Origin: Xenopus tropicalis
Taxonomy: Eukaryota > Chordata > Amphibia > Anura > Pipidae
Reading direction: 5' to 3'
Assembly: GCF_000004195.4 (NCBI RefSeq)
Contig: NC_030683.2
Span: 66,514,764-66,578,763 of the forward strand
DNA length: 64,000 nt
This document shows positions 1-12,297 of this stretch, piece by piece. The notes under the pieces are model-generated. The model was not told where the DNA came from. It worked only from the letters and a program-made list of their open reading frames with translations, and searched no databases. Made by a program: the position numbers and the translations under genes. The number at the start of each line of letters is the position of its first letter. The stretch's first letter is position 1.

Positions 1-881
1 CTGCCTTTGATTGAGAGACTTGGTTAGGCCTCACTTTTATATTGTAAAGCCAGTCACGCCATTTAGGAACCAATGCTTAAGGCTACAGAGTTATAAGATG
101 GGGTGTATTGTAGTCCATAGAACATGTGGCACCATGGCCTGAAAGAATTAGATATTGTATAAAATAATAAAAATAAAATTGCAATTTGAACTAACCAACT
201 ATCCCTTTTCTGGCCAGCAGCAACAATGTGCCTTGTCCCTTTGTGGCTGGCACTCTTCTTTACACCTTTACCTGTGCATTGCTGTGATATTCTACTACAG
301 TAGTGGGTGTGGGGTTCCAGACACCATTTGAAACTGGCTACTGCACTCATTTACAGCTCTGACAGTATTATGTTAAACACAAGAGTTGAGCATTGTGCAT
401 TTTTCTGTGCAAATGCTGTTTTCCGTTAAGGCTTCCTAAAGCAATAAAAAATGGTTTGTTAAAGTGGTAATGGCACTTATTGTAAAGCTATATAAATACA
501 ATGAATATTCTATAACATAAAATGTGTTTCCTAAAAGCAACATGAGCTACACACATTCTCCTTGTCTCGCTGCATTCTGCACCTTGAGACAAGTAAAAAA
601 TAAACCTTCTGAGGTGTAGACTGTGACGTCAACAAGTACACATCTGTCTAATATTATTTCTATTAAACTGCACCCATTTTCCAGAAAAATTGAAGATTAA
701 AAAAGAAAAAAAATCTTTCAACATGCATATTAAGGATTTTGTAATTATAAACTCAGTCAGCACTGTATTTGTGAATGACATGGCAGGTCTCTGAGCTCTG
801 AAATGGACACACAAGGAAATGCCCAATTGCAACCTTTTTTTTACTCATTCTGTTTTGTAAATAACCTCTATAAAACCACTT
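1..881. other. AT-rich sequence, nothing recognised
   Basis: No coding frame with domain-like composition, no paired terminal repeats and no RNA gene are visible. The short open frames here have no recognisable motifs. Confidence 0.5.
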
Positions 882-966
882 AGGGCTCTGGTACACGGGG
901 AGATTAGTCGCCCGCGGCAAAACTCCCTGCTCGCGGGCGACTAATCTCCCCGTGTACCAGAGCCCT
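882..966. repeat. 85 bp palindrome (MITE-like hairpin)
   Basis: Two perfect 35 bp inverted arms (882-916 and 932-966) flank a 15 bp loop. The arms begin AGGGCTCTGG and contain GGGCGACTAATCTCCC. The same arm sequence recurs at 9899 and, more diverged, at about 1318-1595 and 42574-42807, so this is a dispersed family. It appears to be a minimal, terminal-repeat-only member. It has no coding capacity. Confidence 0.75.
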
Positions 967-1317
967 TATTTGTGTGTGTGGTGGTACAGTATGTGCAAAA
1001 TCATAGATGTTGTCCAAGACATATTTATATCATTGAGAAGGGTATGAACTTTACCACTTGATTGCACACAAGCTAGTTTACATTGTACTGTGTAACAAAG
1101 GGGACTACCCTAAATTCCTTACTTCCTCTGCAATCAAAGATTGTATTCTCCACAGCAGCATGTTCTGCCCTCAGATTCCTTCTATTGACTTACATTCCCT
1201 TTGTTGAACAGTAAAATATACATTAAGAAAAGGTGAATCAAATTAGGGGTTGATATAAGTATGAGTCTCTGTCTTCTTGGGTTAGTTGCACCTTTCCCCA
1301 TGTCCTACAAAGCAATT

Positions 1318-1595
1318 TAGTCAGCCGCAATAGATCTCTACTACCGTAGGTGACTAATCCCTCTGAAATGCCTTTCCACCAGCAACAAAGGAAATCGGCG
1401 GTAGAAAGGTTTACACATAGCTTTGGTTTTCCAAAGACGCGCAAATTTTCCTCCTGCAGGCAACTTCACGCTACTTCTGAAAACCAAAGTGATGCGTAGG
1501 CCTTTCCACTGGCAATTTCCTGGTGGAAAGGCATTTCAGAGCGATTAGTCACCAGGGGTAGCAGAGATCTATCGTGGGCGAATTAATCACTCTGT
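1318..1595. repeat. Degenerate palindromic MITE, same family as 882-966
   Basis: Left arm about 1318-1425 (agatctctactaccgta, gactaatc, tgcctttccaccagcaa) is repeated inverted at about 1500-1595 (tggtggaaaggcatttcaga, gattagtcacc, agagatctat). The arms carry many mismatches, so this copy is old. The outer ends are not resolved. Confidence 0.55.
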
Positions 1596-1610
1596 GGGAC
1601 ATTAGCTTAA

Positions 1611-3459
1611 AAATACCATAGAAATTGGGGGAACAGGAGAGTGAGAGAATTTTACTGTGCTGGGCTCTTTTTTCACACTTAGATAAATCTGCCCATTAGA
1701 AAGATATTCCAGAAATGGAATAATGTGTGGTGTCTGTTGTACTCTCATTATAAGCATTATTTATTATTATTTATGTATTCACAAATAAGTGAAGCAACAT
1801 TTTAGAACAAAATAGCAATTAGCAAACATGGGACCCAACAAAAATTGTGTGGACCCTGGTGTGAAAAATGTAATACATGAGGGTATTGGAAAAATATGGT
1901 GATTATTTTTTGCCACGTTGCAGTGCTTTTCAATGGGATCACCATCAGTCTGAGTATGCATTGGCAGATCTGGAAGTGAGGAGCAACTGCTTCCCATTAT
2001 TATCCACTCATTGGAGCCAAATTTTTTATTGCTATTTTGGCCTTTTGGATTGTCCAGTTGAATATTAACTGTTAAATATATGAGACAATCTGTAGGATAA
2101 TAGGTAAATCAGGCAAATTGCTTAATTTGTTATGTTAAAGGACAAGAAAGAACTAGTAAAAGATATTATTTTAGTGCCCATTGGCCCTCTTCTAGTCTAG
2201 GTGCATGAATTTGCATCCCTTCCTTCAAGCCTGCTAATGACACTTTTTTCTTATTTCTTTTAGGTTGTAAGAACCTCAGAACAGGTTGATCAGCATCTTG
2301 TCAACAATCAAACTGAAACTAGCCATACACGTGGAGTCTCCCTAAATGAATTTATTACTTCTTTGTGGGATCCAGTATAAATGCCTTAGCCATTATATAC
2401 ACTTCTGTGTTTATTAGTTTCCTATTTACAGTAAGATGTAAGTATTCTGTCTCCCAAAATGTGTCCATTAAGGGGAAGAATAGAATATGTACAAAGCACA
2501 AGTTTTGGAAATATGTAGTGGAGAAGAGCTGTTGGCTACAAAATATTGTGCAAGTATAGGTTCTGATATCCAGAATGGTTTGAGGTTTTCCATATAATAG
2601 GTCTTCATAATGGAGCACAATGCCTTAGATCACTAAAGAACATTTAATTTATAATGGCCTTTCTCTGTACTAGATCCTATAGTGTAGTCTATAATTTGGC
2701 TTGGAGCATAAGAAGGCTTATATTAATGCAACATAACAGAAGGATCCCATGGACTTTTTAAACTTTGAGACAATTCTACACAGTTAATGTGTTTAATGTC
2801 CACAGAGATATGGTTGCTTATAATATTAATATCACTACAGTGAACATATATCTGCCACATATTTAAAGTACTTTTTGAGATACACTGCATAAAAAAGGGA
2901 ACTTCTTCCCTGCACTGCCATATACTGTGCACATTATGTCTACTAGGATATTACACAGTATGGTCTTTAACTACTAGAGAATGCATTTTTTAGCTGATAA
3001 GGATATTGTATTCCTGTGTTTATATCAACTGCCAGTGGTACCATAAAAATATACCTTATTTTTTTCACTTACACCTGTCCATGCATTTATTTACTGCGTT
3101 AAATAACTTTATATGCTTATTCTTAATAACTGAAGATCACACTGAGATGCAAAGAAATGGAACAATATTGGATGACTTAATCTAATATGAAAATGGATTA
3201 TTATTGCCTTTAGCGTGCACTGCCATTACAGAACAAGCTCTTGAACAGTATTGTCTTCCTTCAAAACTTATCTAAGGTAAATAAATGTCTTCTTTATAAA
3301 CCAAAAAGTGTTATTTATATATATTTTAGGCAAATAGCTGCTTCTTTTTAGATTTACGTTTTTAAACTGACTAGAAGCATTTGTTCTGCAAACTAGTGCA
3401 ATCCGTAGCAGCTAATGTCACACTGTAACACATAAAGATCTGCTTAAGATTTTGCACAA
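1611..3459. other. AT-rich sequence, nothing recognised
   Basis: No terminal repeats, coding motifs or RNA genes were recognised in this interval. Confidence 0.45.
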
Positions 3460-3467
3460 ATAATCAT

Positions 3468-3758
3468 CAGGCCCGGATTTGTGGAGAGGCCACAAAGGCC
3501 CGGGCCTAGGGCGGCAGAAGTTTAGGGGCGGCATGCCGCCCCACCGCAAATTTTTTTTAAAAATTTGGCTCCCATACGGAGCAGTCGGGACCTCTCCCCA
3601 CTGCTCCGTATGGGAGTTTTAAGGAGCGCATGCGCACGGGGGGGCGCGCGCTTTCGCGCATGCGCACTGGGGGCTGCGCTTTCGCGCATGCGCATGGGTG
3701 GGGAGGGGGCGACCGACAGGGGCGGCCTCGGGGCGCCCAAAACAGAAATCCGGCCCTG
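3468..3758. mobile_element. hAT-type MITE, copy 1
   Basis: A GC-rich 291 bp element bounded by CAGGCCCGGATTT and AAATCCGGCCCTG, an inverted pair with one mismatch. It is flanked on both sides by the 8 bp target duplication ATAATCAT (3460-3467 and 3759-3766). An 8 bp duplication and CAGGGCCGG-like ends are hallmarks of the hAT superfamily. The interior holds a hairpin around CTCCCATACGGAGCAGT and CpG-rich GCGCATGCGCA motifs. There is no transposase. A sister copy lies at 42863-43138. Confidence 0.88.
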
Positions 3759-3766
3759 ATAATCAT

Positions 3767-6722
3767 GCCTATATACTTATGTCAGGTGTAGCAGGTACTG
3801 TGCTATATAACAACAACAACAACTTTCAAGTTCCATCTGACACACTGGCACAGAAGTCTTTTTAATGGAGCACAATTACTTTTGAAAATAATCTTCTAAC
3901 CATCCTAGTATGGTGGTAAGTGAAGATTTATTCATTATGACATTGAAGCAGTCATAAGATTTGATGTAGGGGTTTTATTTATTCATCAATTACTATATAC
4001 ATGTATGAGATCTATTATCCGGATTGCTAGATAACTCTGAATACAGTTCCTACAGATTATTGACTACAAAAGTTATGGGCATCCAAAATGCATGGACATG
4101 AAAGCAGAGAAAGGAAGCTTAACCCATGGAGCCAGCTCCAACTTATATGCTACATTACTGTGCAATTGCTAACACAAGTCAGAGTTGTAAAGGTCAGATC
4201 ATTTAAAAGTGACAACTTGTCAACTTAATTGGTTAGCTAAATAAAGGGTACAGGATTTTACAGATAAAGAAATGTATAGAAACTACTTAGAACTATGGGG
4301 CAAATTTTGTGCCTTTAGTTGCATATAGGGAATTCATCACACTGCACCTGGCATACTTGAATTAACTGTCCATACACCTAGCAAATAAAAAAAAAAAACA
4401 CAAATATGTCTTATGAATAGACAAATATATATTAATTGGGCCACCTACTTGAAATGCAAACACAGACTACAGACTTCTTCAAAGAAAATACAGTACAGTA
4501 CAGTAGTCTACTTAGTATTATCCACAAAAAAGACCATGATCCTGGTCTAGCCACATCCATGTCTCAACAGACAGAATGTAATAAAAATTCTAAAGTTTGA
4601 CTATATCTAGTAACCAATAGCAACCAGTCAGATGTATGTTGTCAAAATGACTAGCAAATGACTAGCAAATGCAATGTGCTGATTTGTTGCTGTAGGTTAT
4701 TAGACAAGTAGCAAACCTTGAACCATTTATTGCATTACCCCCACATTCCTTTTTGCCCACAGTTACTCACACCAATACAAAAGTTGCACTACACAAGTTT
4801 TTAGATGTAAAAGGGTTGAATGAACCCAAACCCAAGTGAAGGTAAACAATAATACTATTAATACTATTTAAACAATTCAGCATTTATTAGAGGCTTCATT
4901 TGTCCTTTCATGCAGTGCTGTGATAGTCACACATTTATGAGAAATATCTTATTAGTCTCACAGAATGAAAATACTATGGCACAAAATGTCTCATACAAAC
5001 TGAAACAGGAAAAAGGTAGTTATTATTCAGAACATATTTAACATTAAAAAAGAAATGCTCATTAAACTTGACTATTCTGAGTAAATATGTATTTACTAAG
5101 CACAGCATCCCTAAACACATGCTTAATATACACTGTGCATATACCCTGTGGTATGTCCCTGCACTATAATTATGATGCTTATGTTAAGCATCTTTCACTT
5201 GTTATTCTCAAGACTTCTTCTAGGGAAATTCAGTCCTTCATCTAACTGTATAAATATGGACAGAGATAAAGGCCAACTTGGATTCTTCTGTTTCAGGATT
5301 GAGATAAGGAGTGGCCATGCATTTATTAAGGGCATGCAGCAATCAATATCATTGCACAGCTGATTTTGTTAGTCCCTTTTTGTTTACAGTATTTTGTATA
5401 CAGTAGCTGAAATACATGAAAAATTATGATGATGACAAGCCAGTAAGAGCCTGAAAGAACAGCCAAGATGAGCAGCGAACGGATGGGCAAAAGGTGATTT
5501 CAGAAGAAGAAAGCAAATCTGGAAAATGACTATGTTCAGATGAAAACCCTAACAATTAAAATTATATTTAGTGGTCTTTTCTTATTTTCAAATTCTGTTT
5601 CTGCCTAAAAAAATGTATGCGTATAGTTGTAAATGGTATGAACATCTATTTCCCCTGAAGAAATGGTTCTATTAACTGTGCCAAGGAATATCAACTGAAG
5701 CTATAAATGTCTTTGAGCAGATGATATAGCCTGTAACCAGAGAATAAGGAACAGCAGCCATGCACTGACACAATGCCAAGTTGCCACTCTGTGGTATTAC
5801 TTATTAGATAGAATAGAGCAGGTGGAGCTGCATAATGGAAAACATGTGGCAGTTATTATACAATTCTTAAACGGTCAGAAGAATAAGAAAGCAATTTATA
5901 TTTCCTTTTGCCAAGTAAAGACAATGAGGTGCATCTATGGGTATATTGTGGCATATGTGTCTTTTTTTCACAAGCAAATTACTAAATTATGGAGCTTGAT
6001 CACTCATTCTCTAGTAGATTGCCATTTGATTTTGTTGTTTAAAATAGCGGTAACTCATAGCTACCGAATAGAACTAAATAGAGCAAATGCCCATATTTTT
6101 CCATGTTATTTAGCACAAAACAAATGGCTTCCTTTTATAAAAAATATAAAAAATATTGGCATAAATTTGCACCAGTCAAAATGGTATTAAAATGTATGCT
6201 CCTGTCTATCCATGCTCCCTGTGCCAATATGCCTGCACATGCATTCTTTGGTGCAAAGGTGCCCTGAACTTTGCATGCACCAAAAGCCACCCCTTCTTGT
6301 GCCAAATAAATGCTGCACAAATGCCATTATTGATGCCACTCACTCTGGTATGCCCATTTCAACTAACAACATTTTAATTTACAGACCTAATTTCATTCAC
6401 AAATGCAAATGTGTTGAAATGCTGTGTTGTTTACTGCCATCAAAATAAAAATGTGCTGCTATTTGAATAGCATAAAACAAACACTTCAGGAGAGGCAATT
6501 TTTCACATGTGAAATGAATCGTTTGTTCCTGCTGCACAAAAGAAGGTCAGCACATTAAGTGACAGTGCCTGTTGCCTGTTGTTAACTGATTCTTTTTATA
6601 TACAATTATCTTTCTCCTGGAACTATCTAACTTTAACTCTTTGGACAGTGATGACTAAGTTGCTTTGCAGCCAATATCTCAGTACAGCTAAAAATAACTA
6701 TATGTCAGATGACTACAATAAC
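3767..6722. other. AT-rich sequence, no gene recognised
   Basis: Nothing codes convincingly. Around 4000-4040 a stretch (tgtatgagatctattatccgga) resembles the end of the TA-flanked MITE family seen at 26857 and 36827, but it is too short to call. Confidence 0.4.
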
Positions 6723-6866
6723 TAGTGCTGAGTGAATCTATTCCCTTTTGCTTTGCTGAAAGATTTGCGAAACGGCGGAAAGATCGTGAAACACGGAAAA
6801 TGACACACGGCAAAAAAAATTGCCGCGTGTCAAAACATTGTCGCATTTATCAAAAAAATTAAATAA
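6723..6866. repeat. Partial MITE with internal hairpin
   Basis: It begins TAGTGCTGAGTGAATC, like the end of the element at 57091-57354 (TGATGAGTGAATT). It contains a hairpin at about 6803-6836 with arms GACACACGGCAA and TTGCCGCGTGTC. No right end is found, so it is probably truncated. Confidence 0.45.
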
Positions 6867-7437
6867 AAATATAAATTAAAGTTCATTTATTTGTAGTAAC
6901 TAAATTTTCAGTATTCATGTACAGTAGGTATCCCAGATCTTTTACATGCCTTCCTTTGAAGTACTATTTAGCTGGTGCAAAAAATTTGCAAGTGGGTGTT
7001 TTAAAGCATCCATAGGCTTACCAGATGCCTTAATTGCAAGGAAAAGGTACAGAGCTCCCTTGCTTTTATAGCACTGGCTTTAATTATTAAAGCTACCACA
7101 TGTCTTAAGAACTCTAGGGGCATGGTCCCAAATCTGCTTGCAAGGCCCAAATCTTTCCTGTATAGATTTTTATGAACATGTAATTACAACCTTTTTTTTT
7201 TCCTTGCTCCTTGCAACACAAGCACCTTACAGATGTACCTGTTGTATTGTAATTACTTGTTCTGCACAGGGAATCCAAGTTTTTTAATTTCTATGTGTTG
7301 GATCTACCCTTTGCATGAAAGATAAACTGGGTTTGCACAGAACATGTTTTCCACTTAACCAAAAACCTCTGTTTGTGCCATATTCTAATTCAGTCCATCA
7401 TCTGTGTCATTTCTCCTCTAATTTCTCAGTCTTACTC

Positions 7438-8059
7438 TGTTAATGTAAATAGTTAACCCTATGTGCAAGGCTGGCCAGTAGGTGGCACCAAGCACATCTG
7501 GAGACATATATAAAGCAGTCCAGCAGCGTGTACTTCCTGTTTTGGCTGATAAAGATGGGGATAACACATGAAGCCAGGGAGCCTGGGGCTAGCCTCCTCA
7601 GTAGTTGCTTGGTAGGAAACAGTAGGAAAGATAGCAATAGTAAGATCTGGTGGAGCTCACTGCAGTTGATGAGAGCTAGCAGAAGGGTAGTGAGTCGAGC
7701 AGCTGAGGCTCCAGCAAAGATAAAGTGAGGGACTAGTATCCCAGTGGTACTTGCCCAGTTAGGGACCAGAAAAGATAGGGATTAGGATACGTAGGGCCTA
7801 GCCTATCCATAGGCCGGTGTATAGGGGATCTATTGTCTGCCATGGCAGAGTGTTATTCGAATGGGGAGGCCTCAGGTGTCACCAGAAAGGCCACGTGACT
7901 GAGCATGATGGCTCAGAGAACAACCCCACCCCCTGCACGGAGCCTGCTGTCCGGACAGATCTACCTGCCATGTTCTAATAAATATACCAAAATTTCCAGA
8001 CTTCACCTGAACTAACACAGCAGAAGCATTAACTCACTGCTAGCCAGCAGTTTATTACA
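7438..8059 (+). mobile_element. Possible solo LTR
   Basis: A roughly 620 bp segment starts TGTTAATG and ends ATTACA. It has a TATA-like box (ATATATAAA, about 7507-7514) and an AATAAA signal at 7977-7982, spaced as in an LTR promoter and polyadenylation site. No flanking target duplication could be matched and no second copy exists in the window. It could instead be an unrelated promoter-like stretch. Confidence 0.3.
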
Positions 8060-8561
8060 CCCCCAGACTATACTATCTTTAAACCAAGGCACAAGGCAAT
8101 ACCTTTTTTTTTTTGTATTTCAACAAGATCTTTAGTGTTATAAACAAATCAAAGGTTACAGGTTTGTTTGTTCTGTGATACAAAGTCGGTTACATTGTAG
8201 TATATAGTACCAATAAAGGAAGAAGAAAAGAATAATAAAAAAACAAGGACAACCTGATGGGAAAGAAGAAGCTAGGAAAAGAAAAAAAAAAGAAAACTAA
8301 GGCTTGAACTGAGTGGCACTTGTATGGTAAGTATTATGATTTTTCGGTATGGCACTGCAATATCATCGGGCAATACCATTTTATCTGCAATCCACCAAGC
8401 TGTGCATATGTTACTGTACTCTACTGGCTTCTACAGTAATATGCAGCTATGTCTAGCAACTTCTGCCATATGTTCACAATAATTTCATTGGTTCTAGTTA
8501 ATCCCCATTACTCATTGTTGATTTCTTTCCAAAATTACCTTCTATTACCTGTGTGTCTCAT

Positions 8562-8844
8562 CAGTGATCCCTAGCAACATGTTGCTCCCCAAACCCTTGG
8601 ATGTTGCTTCCAATGGCCTCAAAGCAGGTGTTTATTTTTGAATTCCCGACTTGAAGACAAGTTTTGGTTGCATAAAAAACAGGTGTACTGCCAAACAGAG
8701 CCTCATTTAGGCTACCAGTCCACACAAGAGCTACCAAATAGCCAATCACAGCCCTTATTTGGCACCCCAGGAACATTTTTCATGCTACCCAACTCTTTTA
8801 ACATGTGAGTGTGGCTCACGGGTATAAAAGGTTGGGGATCCCTG
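8562..8844 (-). mobile_element. hAT-like nonautonomous element
   Basis: The ends are CAGTGATCCCTAGCAAC and, inverted, CAGGGATCCCCAACC, typical of hAT MITEs with CAGGGATCCCC termini. The interior resembles a dispersed frog repeat containing ACCCGTGAGCCACACTC on the minus strand. No 8 bp duplication is visible. A TTAA-type MITE begins 3 bp beyond its right end and may have disturbed that flank. Confidence 0.5.
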
Positions 8845-8846
8845 GA

Positions 8847-9334
8847 TTAAAGGTGACATGTCACCCTAAGAAATAATTCAAAATTATTTTCTGTTGTGTC
8901 TGTTAAGCAAAATAAACTACACTATATAAGTAATATAAATCTTGTTTCCTTCAGTCCTGGAATTACACCATCACAGCAAATAGGCAGGTGCCATTTTGTG
9001 GACACTGTTATTAAGGCAAATTTTGTATAACCCCAAAATCTTGTGTATGTGCCAGTACGGGGGGACCAGATGCCCATGCACTGGCTACACAATTAGATGG
9101 TTAGGAGGGAGGGGGAAGTGAGAGCTGAATTGAAATTTAAAGTACTCATCTACCCCGCCTCTATGCCTAAGGCATAGAGGTATGGCAGGCAATATATGAT
9201 TGACTGCTGGGATTATTAAATGCCTTTATAATGGGTTTGGATGTGCTAATATAGAAATTAATTTGGGTTTCTTGTTTAATTTGAAAAGTACTTATTATAC
9301 AGATTTTTATGTCTGCATGACAGATCCACTTTAA
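8847..9334. mobile_element. TTAA-type MITE (T2-like), copy 1
   Basis: Bounded by TTAAAGGTGACATGTCACC on the left and CAGATCCACTTTAA on the right, giving TTAAAG-type inverted ends at TTAA sites. The interior (AAGAAATAATTCAAAATT, TCCTGGAATTACAC, ACACAATTAGATGGTTAGGA) is shared with the element at 53392-53821, which fixes both boundaries. No coding capacity. Confidence 0.75.
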
Positions 9335-9420
9335 ATGAAGCAAAATGAAATGTGCAATAAGCACAGCCATTAGCTGTAATAAGGATCAGGCTAGCATTGT
9401 CTTTGTTTACTGTGTGAATT

Positions 9421-9752
9421 AAGGGCTATACTCCACGGAAGATTTTGTAGGATGGTATTGAATCGATTAAACACATCTTACAAGTCAGATGGGTTAAAAT
9501 ATAATGGGACTGATATAAAAATCTGATGTGTAAACTACATGAAAGGACTGCCATCAACCATGACATGCCTTTGGAAGGGAACATTGCATGCTGTGTCTTT
9601 ATCAAACAAGATAAAATCTGATGGTGCCCGACAAACTTTTTTCTCATTGAAATACATTGCATTCTTGCATTCTGTTGCTCAGCATTGCAAGCTTTTGCAT
9701 GACAAGATCAGATAATATCTGATCAAAATCTCAGGTAGAGTTTAGCCTTTAC
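9421..9752. repeat. MITE with AGGGCTAAACTCCAC-like ends
   Basis: The left end AGGGCTATACTCCACGGAAG is mirrored by CAGGTAGAGTTTAGCCTT at the right. Related copies occur at about 9799-9898, 55613-55797 and 55919-56204. The family is defined by inverted ends followed by (C/G)GGAGATTTT(G/A). Superfamily not determined. Confidence 0.55.
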
Positions 9753-9798
9753 TCAAACTACCTGGCATGATTTCATGATACAAAAGCAGGTGTTGGCT

Positions 9799-9898
9799 AA
9801 GGAGCTAAACTCCACCGGAGATTTTGATCAGATTTTGTGTGTCAGATATTATCTAATCTTGTCATGCAACAACTTGCAAGGCACTTTCTCTCCTTTTT
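9799..9898. repeat. Partial copy of the AGGGCTAAACTCCAC MITE family
   Basis: Begins GAGCTAAACTCCACCGGAG followed by ATTTTGATCAGATTTTGTG. No right end is seen before the next MITE starts at 9899. Confidence 0.45.
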
Positions 9899-10080
9899 AG
9901 GGCTCTGGCACACGGGAGATTAGTCGCCCGCGACAAATCTCCTTGTTCGCGGGCGACTAATCTCCCCCAAAATGCCATCCCACCGGCGAAAATGTAAATC
10001 GCCGGTGGAATGGCATACGCGGCGGTGCGATTTCAGTGAAATCGCGGAAGTTTCCTCTCAAGGCAATTGAGTCGTGCGAA
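9899..10080. repeat. MITE of the 882-966 hairpin family, partial
   Basis: Starts AGGGCTCTGGCACACGGG, then a hairpin built from GATTAGTCGCCCGCG and its complement, then a second hairpin around ATGCCATCCCACCGGCGA and TCGCCGGTGGAATGGCAT. The right end is missing. Confidence 0.6.
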
Positions 10081-10269
10081 TAAACGCACGCCATGTTAGC
10101 CATACATGCCAATACTTGCGGAAAATTACTGTACTGAAAATGACCATTTCCCTGCAAACTAAAGGCTGCGTCACTCTAGGGCCAACACATACTTGAATAA
10201 ATAACACTGCAAAGTCCATATTGTGTTGCCAAAAGCTCATTTACTGTACTTTTCTATAATTACCGCTGG

Positions 10270-10506
10270 TCCAAGTAGGTGTTCATTTTCACATAGACTA
10301 ATGCGATATTTAGCTCGTCTAAGTGTTTGTGAATCATGTGTTAGTGTTATTTCGGCGCGCAAATTAATGATGTGTTAAAATTAATGCATGTGCACGCAAA
10401 TTAACGCACGCGGTAATACTGTAGTGAATCACACTTTACTTTTCGTGTCTATTTTAACGCAAAAAAGCGTGCGATAAAAATTAACACACTTCAGTGAATC
10501 AGCCCT
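10270..10506. repeat. Possible MITE fragment rich in ATTAACGC
   Basis: CpG-containing segment with repeated ACGCAAATTAACGCACGC and AGTGAATCA motifs, ending GTGAATCAGCCCTT. Its composition differs from the flanks and looks like a repeat, but its ends could not be paired. Confidence 0.35.
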
Positions 10507-11472
10507 TATATTTGTTGACGTTAACTGTGGTAGGAGATCAATTACTGAGATCACAGTACAAAAATATTCATGCGGTGTTACTGCATTTTACCCCAGAGAA
10601 TATCACACAGTACCCTCATTTATTTGAAGTATCAGGCCAACAAGAAAAAGTTTGAATGAACAATATCTTTTGTTAAATAAATTCTTTTAGAGTATTCCAA
10701 TTTCCCATGTAACCTGCATATGTGTATGCTTTTTACTTTACAGGGGATAAGGCACTGCTGTGAATATTACAAAAAGAGTGGAAAACATTTACAGCTGCAG
10801 ACTAAAATAGCTACATGGAAAACACAATACATTTAAGGTCTATTTCATAATTGCTAAGACCATTTTATCACAGCAATTTGGCACCATTTTCCAAATTAAG
10901 TTTTCCAAATTAAAAGATATGCTGAAGCATTTCAATAGTTCTCTTTTGGGTCTGTACAGAACTTCATTAGATGTCAAAATAGCATTACTTTTTTATAATA
11001 TGTTGCTAAAAATAAGTGCTTATTTGTTACAATAGGTACATCAAAAAAGCAAGGAGAGAAGACTGGACAATGTACAGACTGAACATAGAAAACATTTGTC
11101 CTTAAATAGGCTTTGAGGTTACAGAATTAAAGAAGGAGTCAGGTGGAAAGGGAACTTTAATAAGAGAAGGAACAGGGATGAGGGCACAGAGTTCAGTAAA
11201 AGTGTAGGGCCAATGTGGCAAGGGCACAGAGGTGGAGTTGTGGGTATGTTGTATCAAGGAAGTATTGTTTAACAAAGGTATTGGCTATTTTCAAGTAGTG
11301 TCACACATAAATAGGATTACACTAATATTGACATCTCCATATAATCCTATTGATTTGTCACACAATCTTGGGGGGGAGCCAACATTTAGCTTGTTTTATT
11401 AATATGAGATCAATAGGAGAAGTCAGTGTCCAAAATACTTAAAGGCAAGCCATTATCTGTGAACATAATGTG
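10507..11472. other. AT-rich sequence, nothing recognised
   Basis: No supported features in this interval. Confidence 0.4.
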
Positions 11473-11556
11473 ATAATTGTAGGAATATGCTACCGACCCC
11501 CTAATGTAAGTGAAGAGGCTCAGCTCCTGTTGCATATAGAAAAGACTGCTAGTTTG
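11473..11556 (+). pseudogene. 84 bp fragment of CR1 ORF2 endonuclease domain
   Basis: The plus-strand translation contains CYRPPNVSEEAQLLL and IEKTASL. These match the endonuclease segment of the nearby CR1 element (CYRPPNVSEEEEAQLLLQ, about residues 163-180) apart from a small in-frame deletion. Neither flank continues as CR1, so this is an isolated sliver of a LINE, adjoining the segment duplicated at 11561-11787. It has no function by itself. Confidence 0.7.
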
Positions 11557-11560
11557 CTTA

Positions 11561-11787
11561 CAGACTGGAGAGAAACCAGATTGACTGGCAGATCCAGTGT
11601 ATTTCTGGAAGAAGAGGAGGACCCAGGGAGTGCCTGGGTTTGGAGCTAAAACCACCGGTTGGGCGAGCTGGTTATAAAGGGATACATGCTGCAGTGCCAG
11701 CCAGAGAGAGCCAGTTTTAGAGGAACAGAGCAGCAAATGAACTGCCAGTAACTGAAGAGGCTGCAGAGTGCTCAGATTAGGACAGTG
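11561..11787 (+). repeat. TATA-containing direct repeat, copy 1 (LTR-like)
   Basis: Imperfect direct duplicate of 12102-12297. Shared landmarks in order are ACAGA(C/T)TGGAGAGAAA, a purine-rich stretch, GGTTATAAAG (a TATA-like box, 11671-11680), AACTGCCAGTA and GTGCTCAG. Two copies about 540 bp apart, each with a TATA-like box, suggest LTR promoter regions of a degraded retroelement, but no coding remnant lies between them. Confidence 0.45.
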
Positions 11788-12101
11788 ACAAATTTCAAAT
11801 GATTCAAATTAAAGACAGGGGTCAGCTCAGCAGATGTTAGGATAGTTTGAAGCAGCCTAGCTTCTTAGCTACAGCTACTCCTTCATGGCAACTGCAAAAG
11901 CTTCTGCATATGCTTAGGAACACAACTTTACATGAGAGGGGAGATCCATGACATCACCTCTTCATCAGACATCTGACCTAATGTGGCTCCCTCACTCCCA
12001 CATGCCACCCACAGTTCAAGGAAATTTTTATGAGGAAAGTGTAGAGGATCAGAAAACCCTTTCTCCTCTTTTTCTGTCTGTTACATCATCCAGCCTAGTT
12101 A

Positions 12102-12297
12102 CAGATTGGAGAGAAATCTGATTGGCTGGGAGCCCTAGAGCACTTCTGGGAAAAGAGAAGGATCCTGGGACTGCCTTGCTTTGGAGGCCAGCACCAGGGG
12201 GTGGGCCAGCAGAGGTTATAAAGGATAACCAGCAGCAGAGAAGTGAAAGAACTGCCAGTATTTAGAGAAGCTGTGGTGTGCTCAGCTTGGGACAGCT
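12102..12297 (+). repeat. TATA-containing direct repeat, copy 2 (LTR-like)
   Basis: Second copy of the segment at 11561-11787, with its own TTATAAAG box at 12216-12223. Downstream sequence to about 12600 (a second TATATAAAG at about 12490 and GTGTGTTTATTTTTCC) could be the rest of an LTR. The right boundary is not resolved. Confidence 0.4.

Noticed and set aside
5822..6190. 122-codon plus-strand frame
   Set aside because: No recognisable domain, no splice or promoter context, and amino-acid composition as expected from AT-rich DNA.
8562..8851. 8 bp target duplication for the hAT-like element
   Set aside because: The flanks TGTCTCAT and GATTAAAG do not match, so only the termini support the call.
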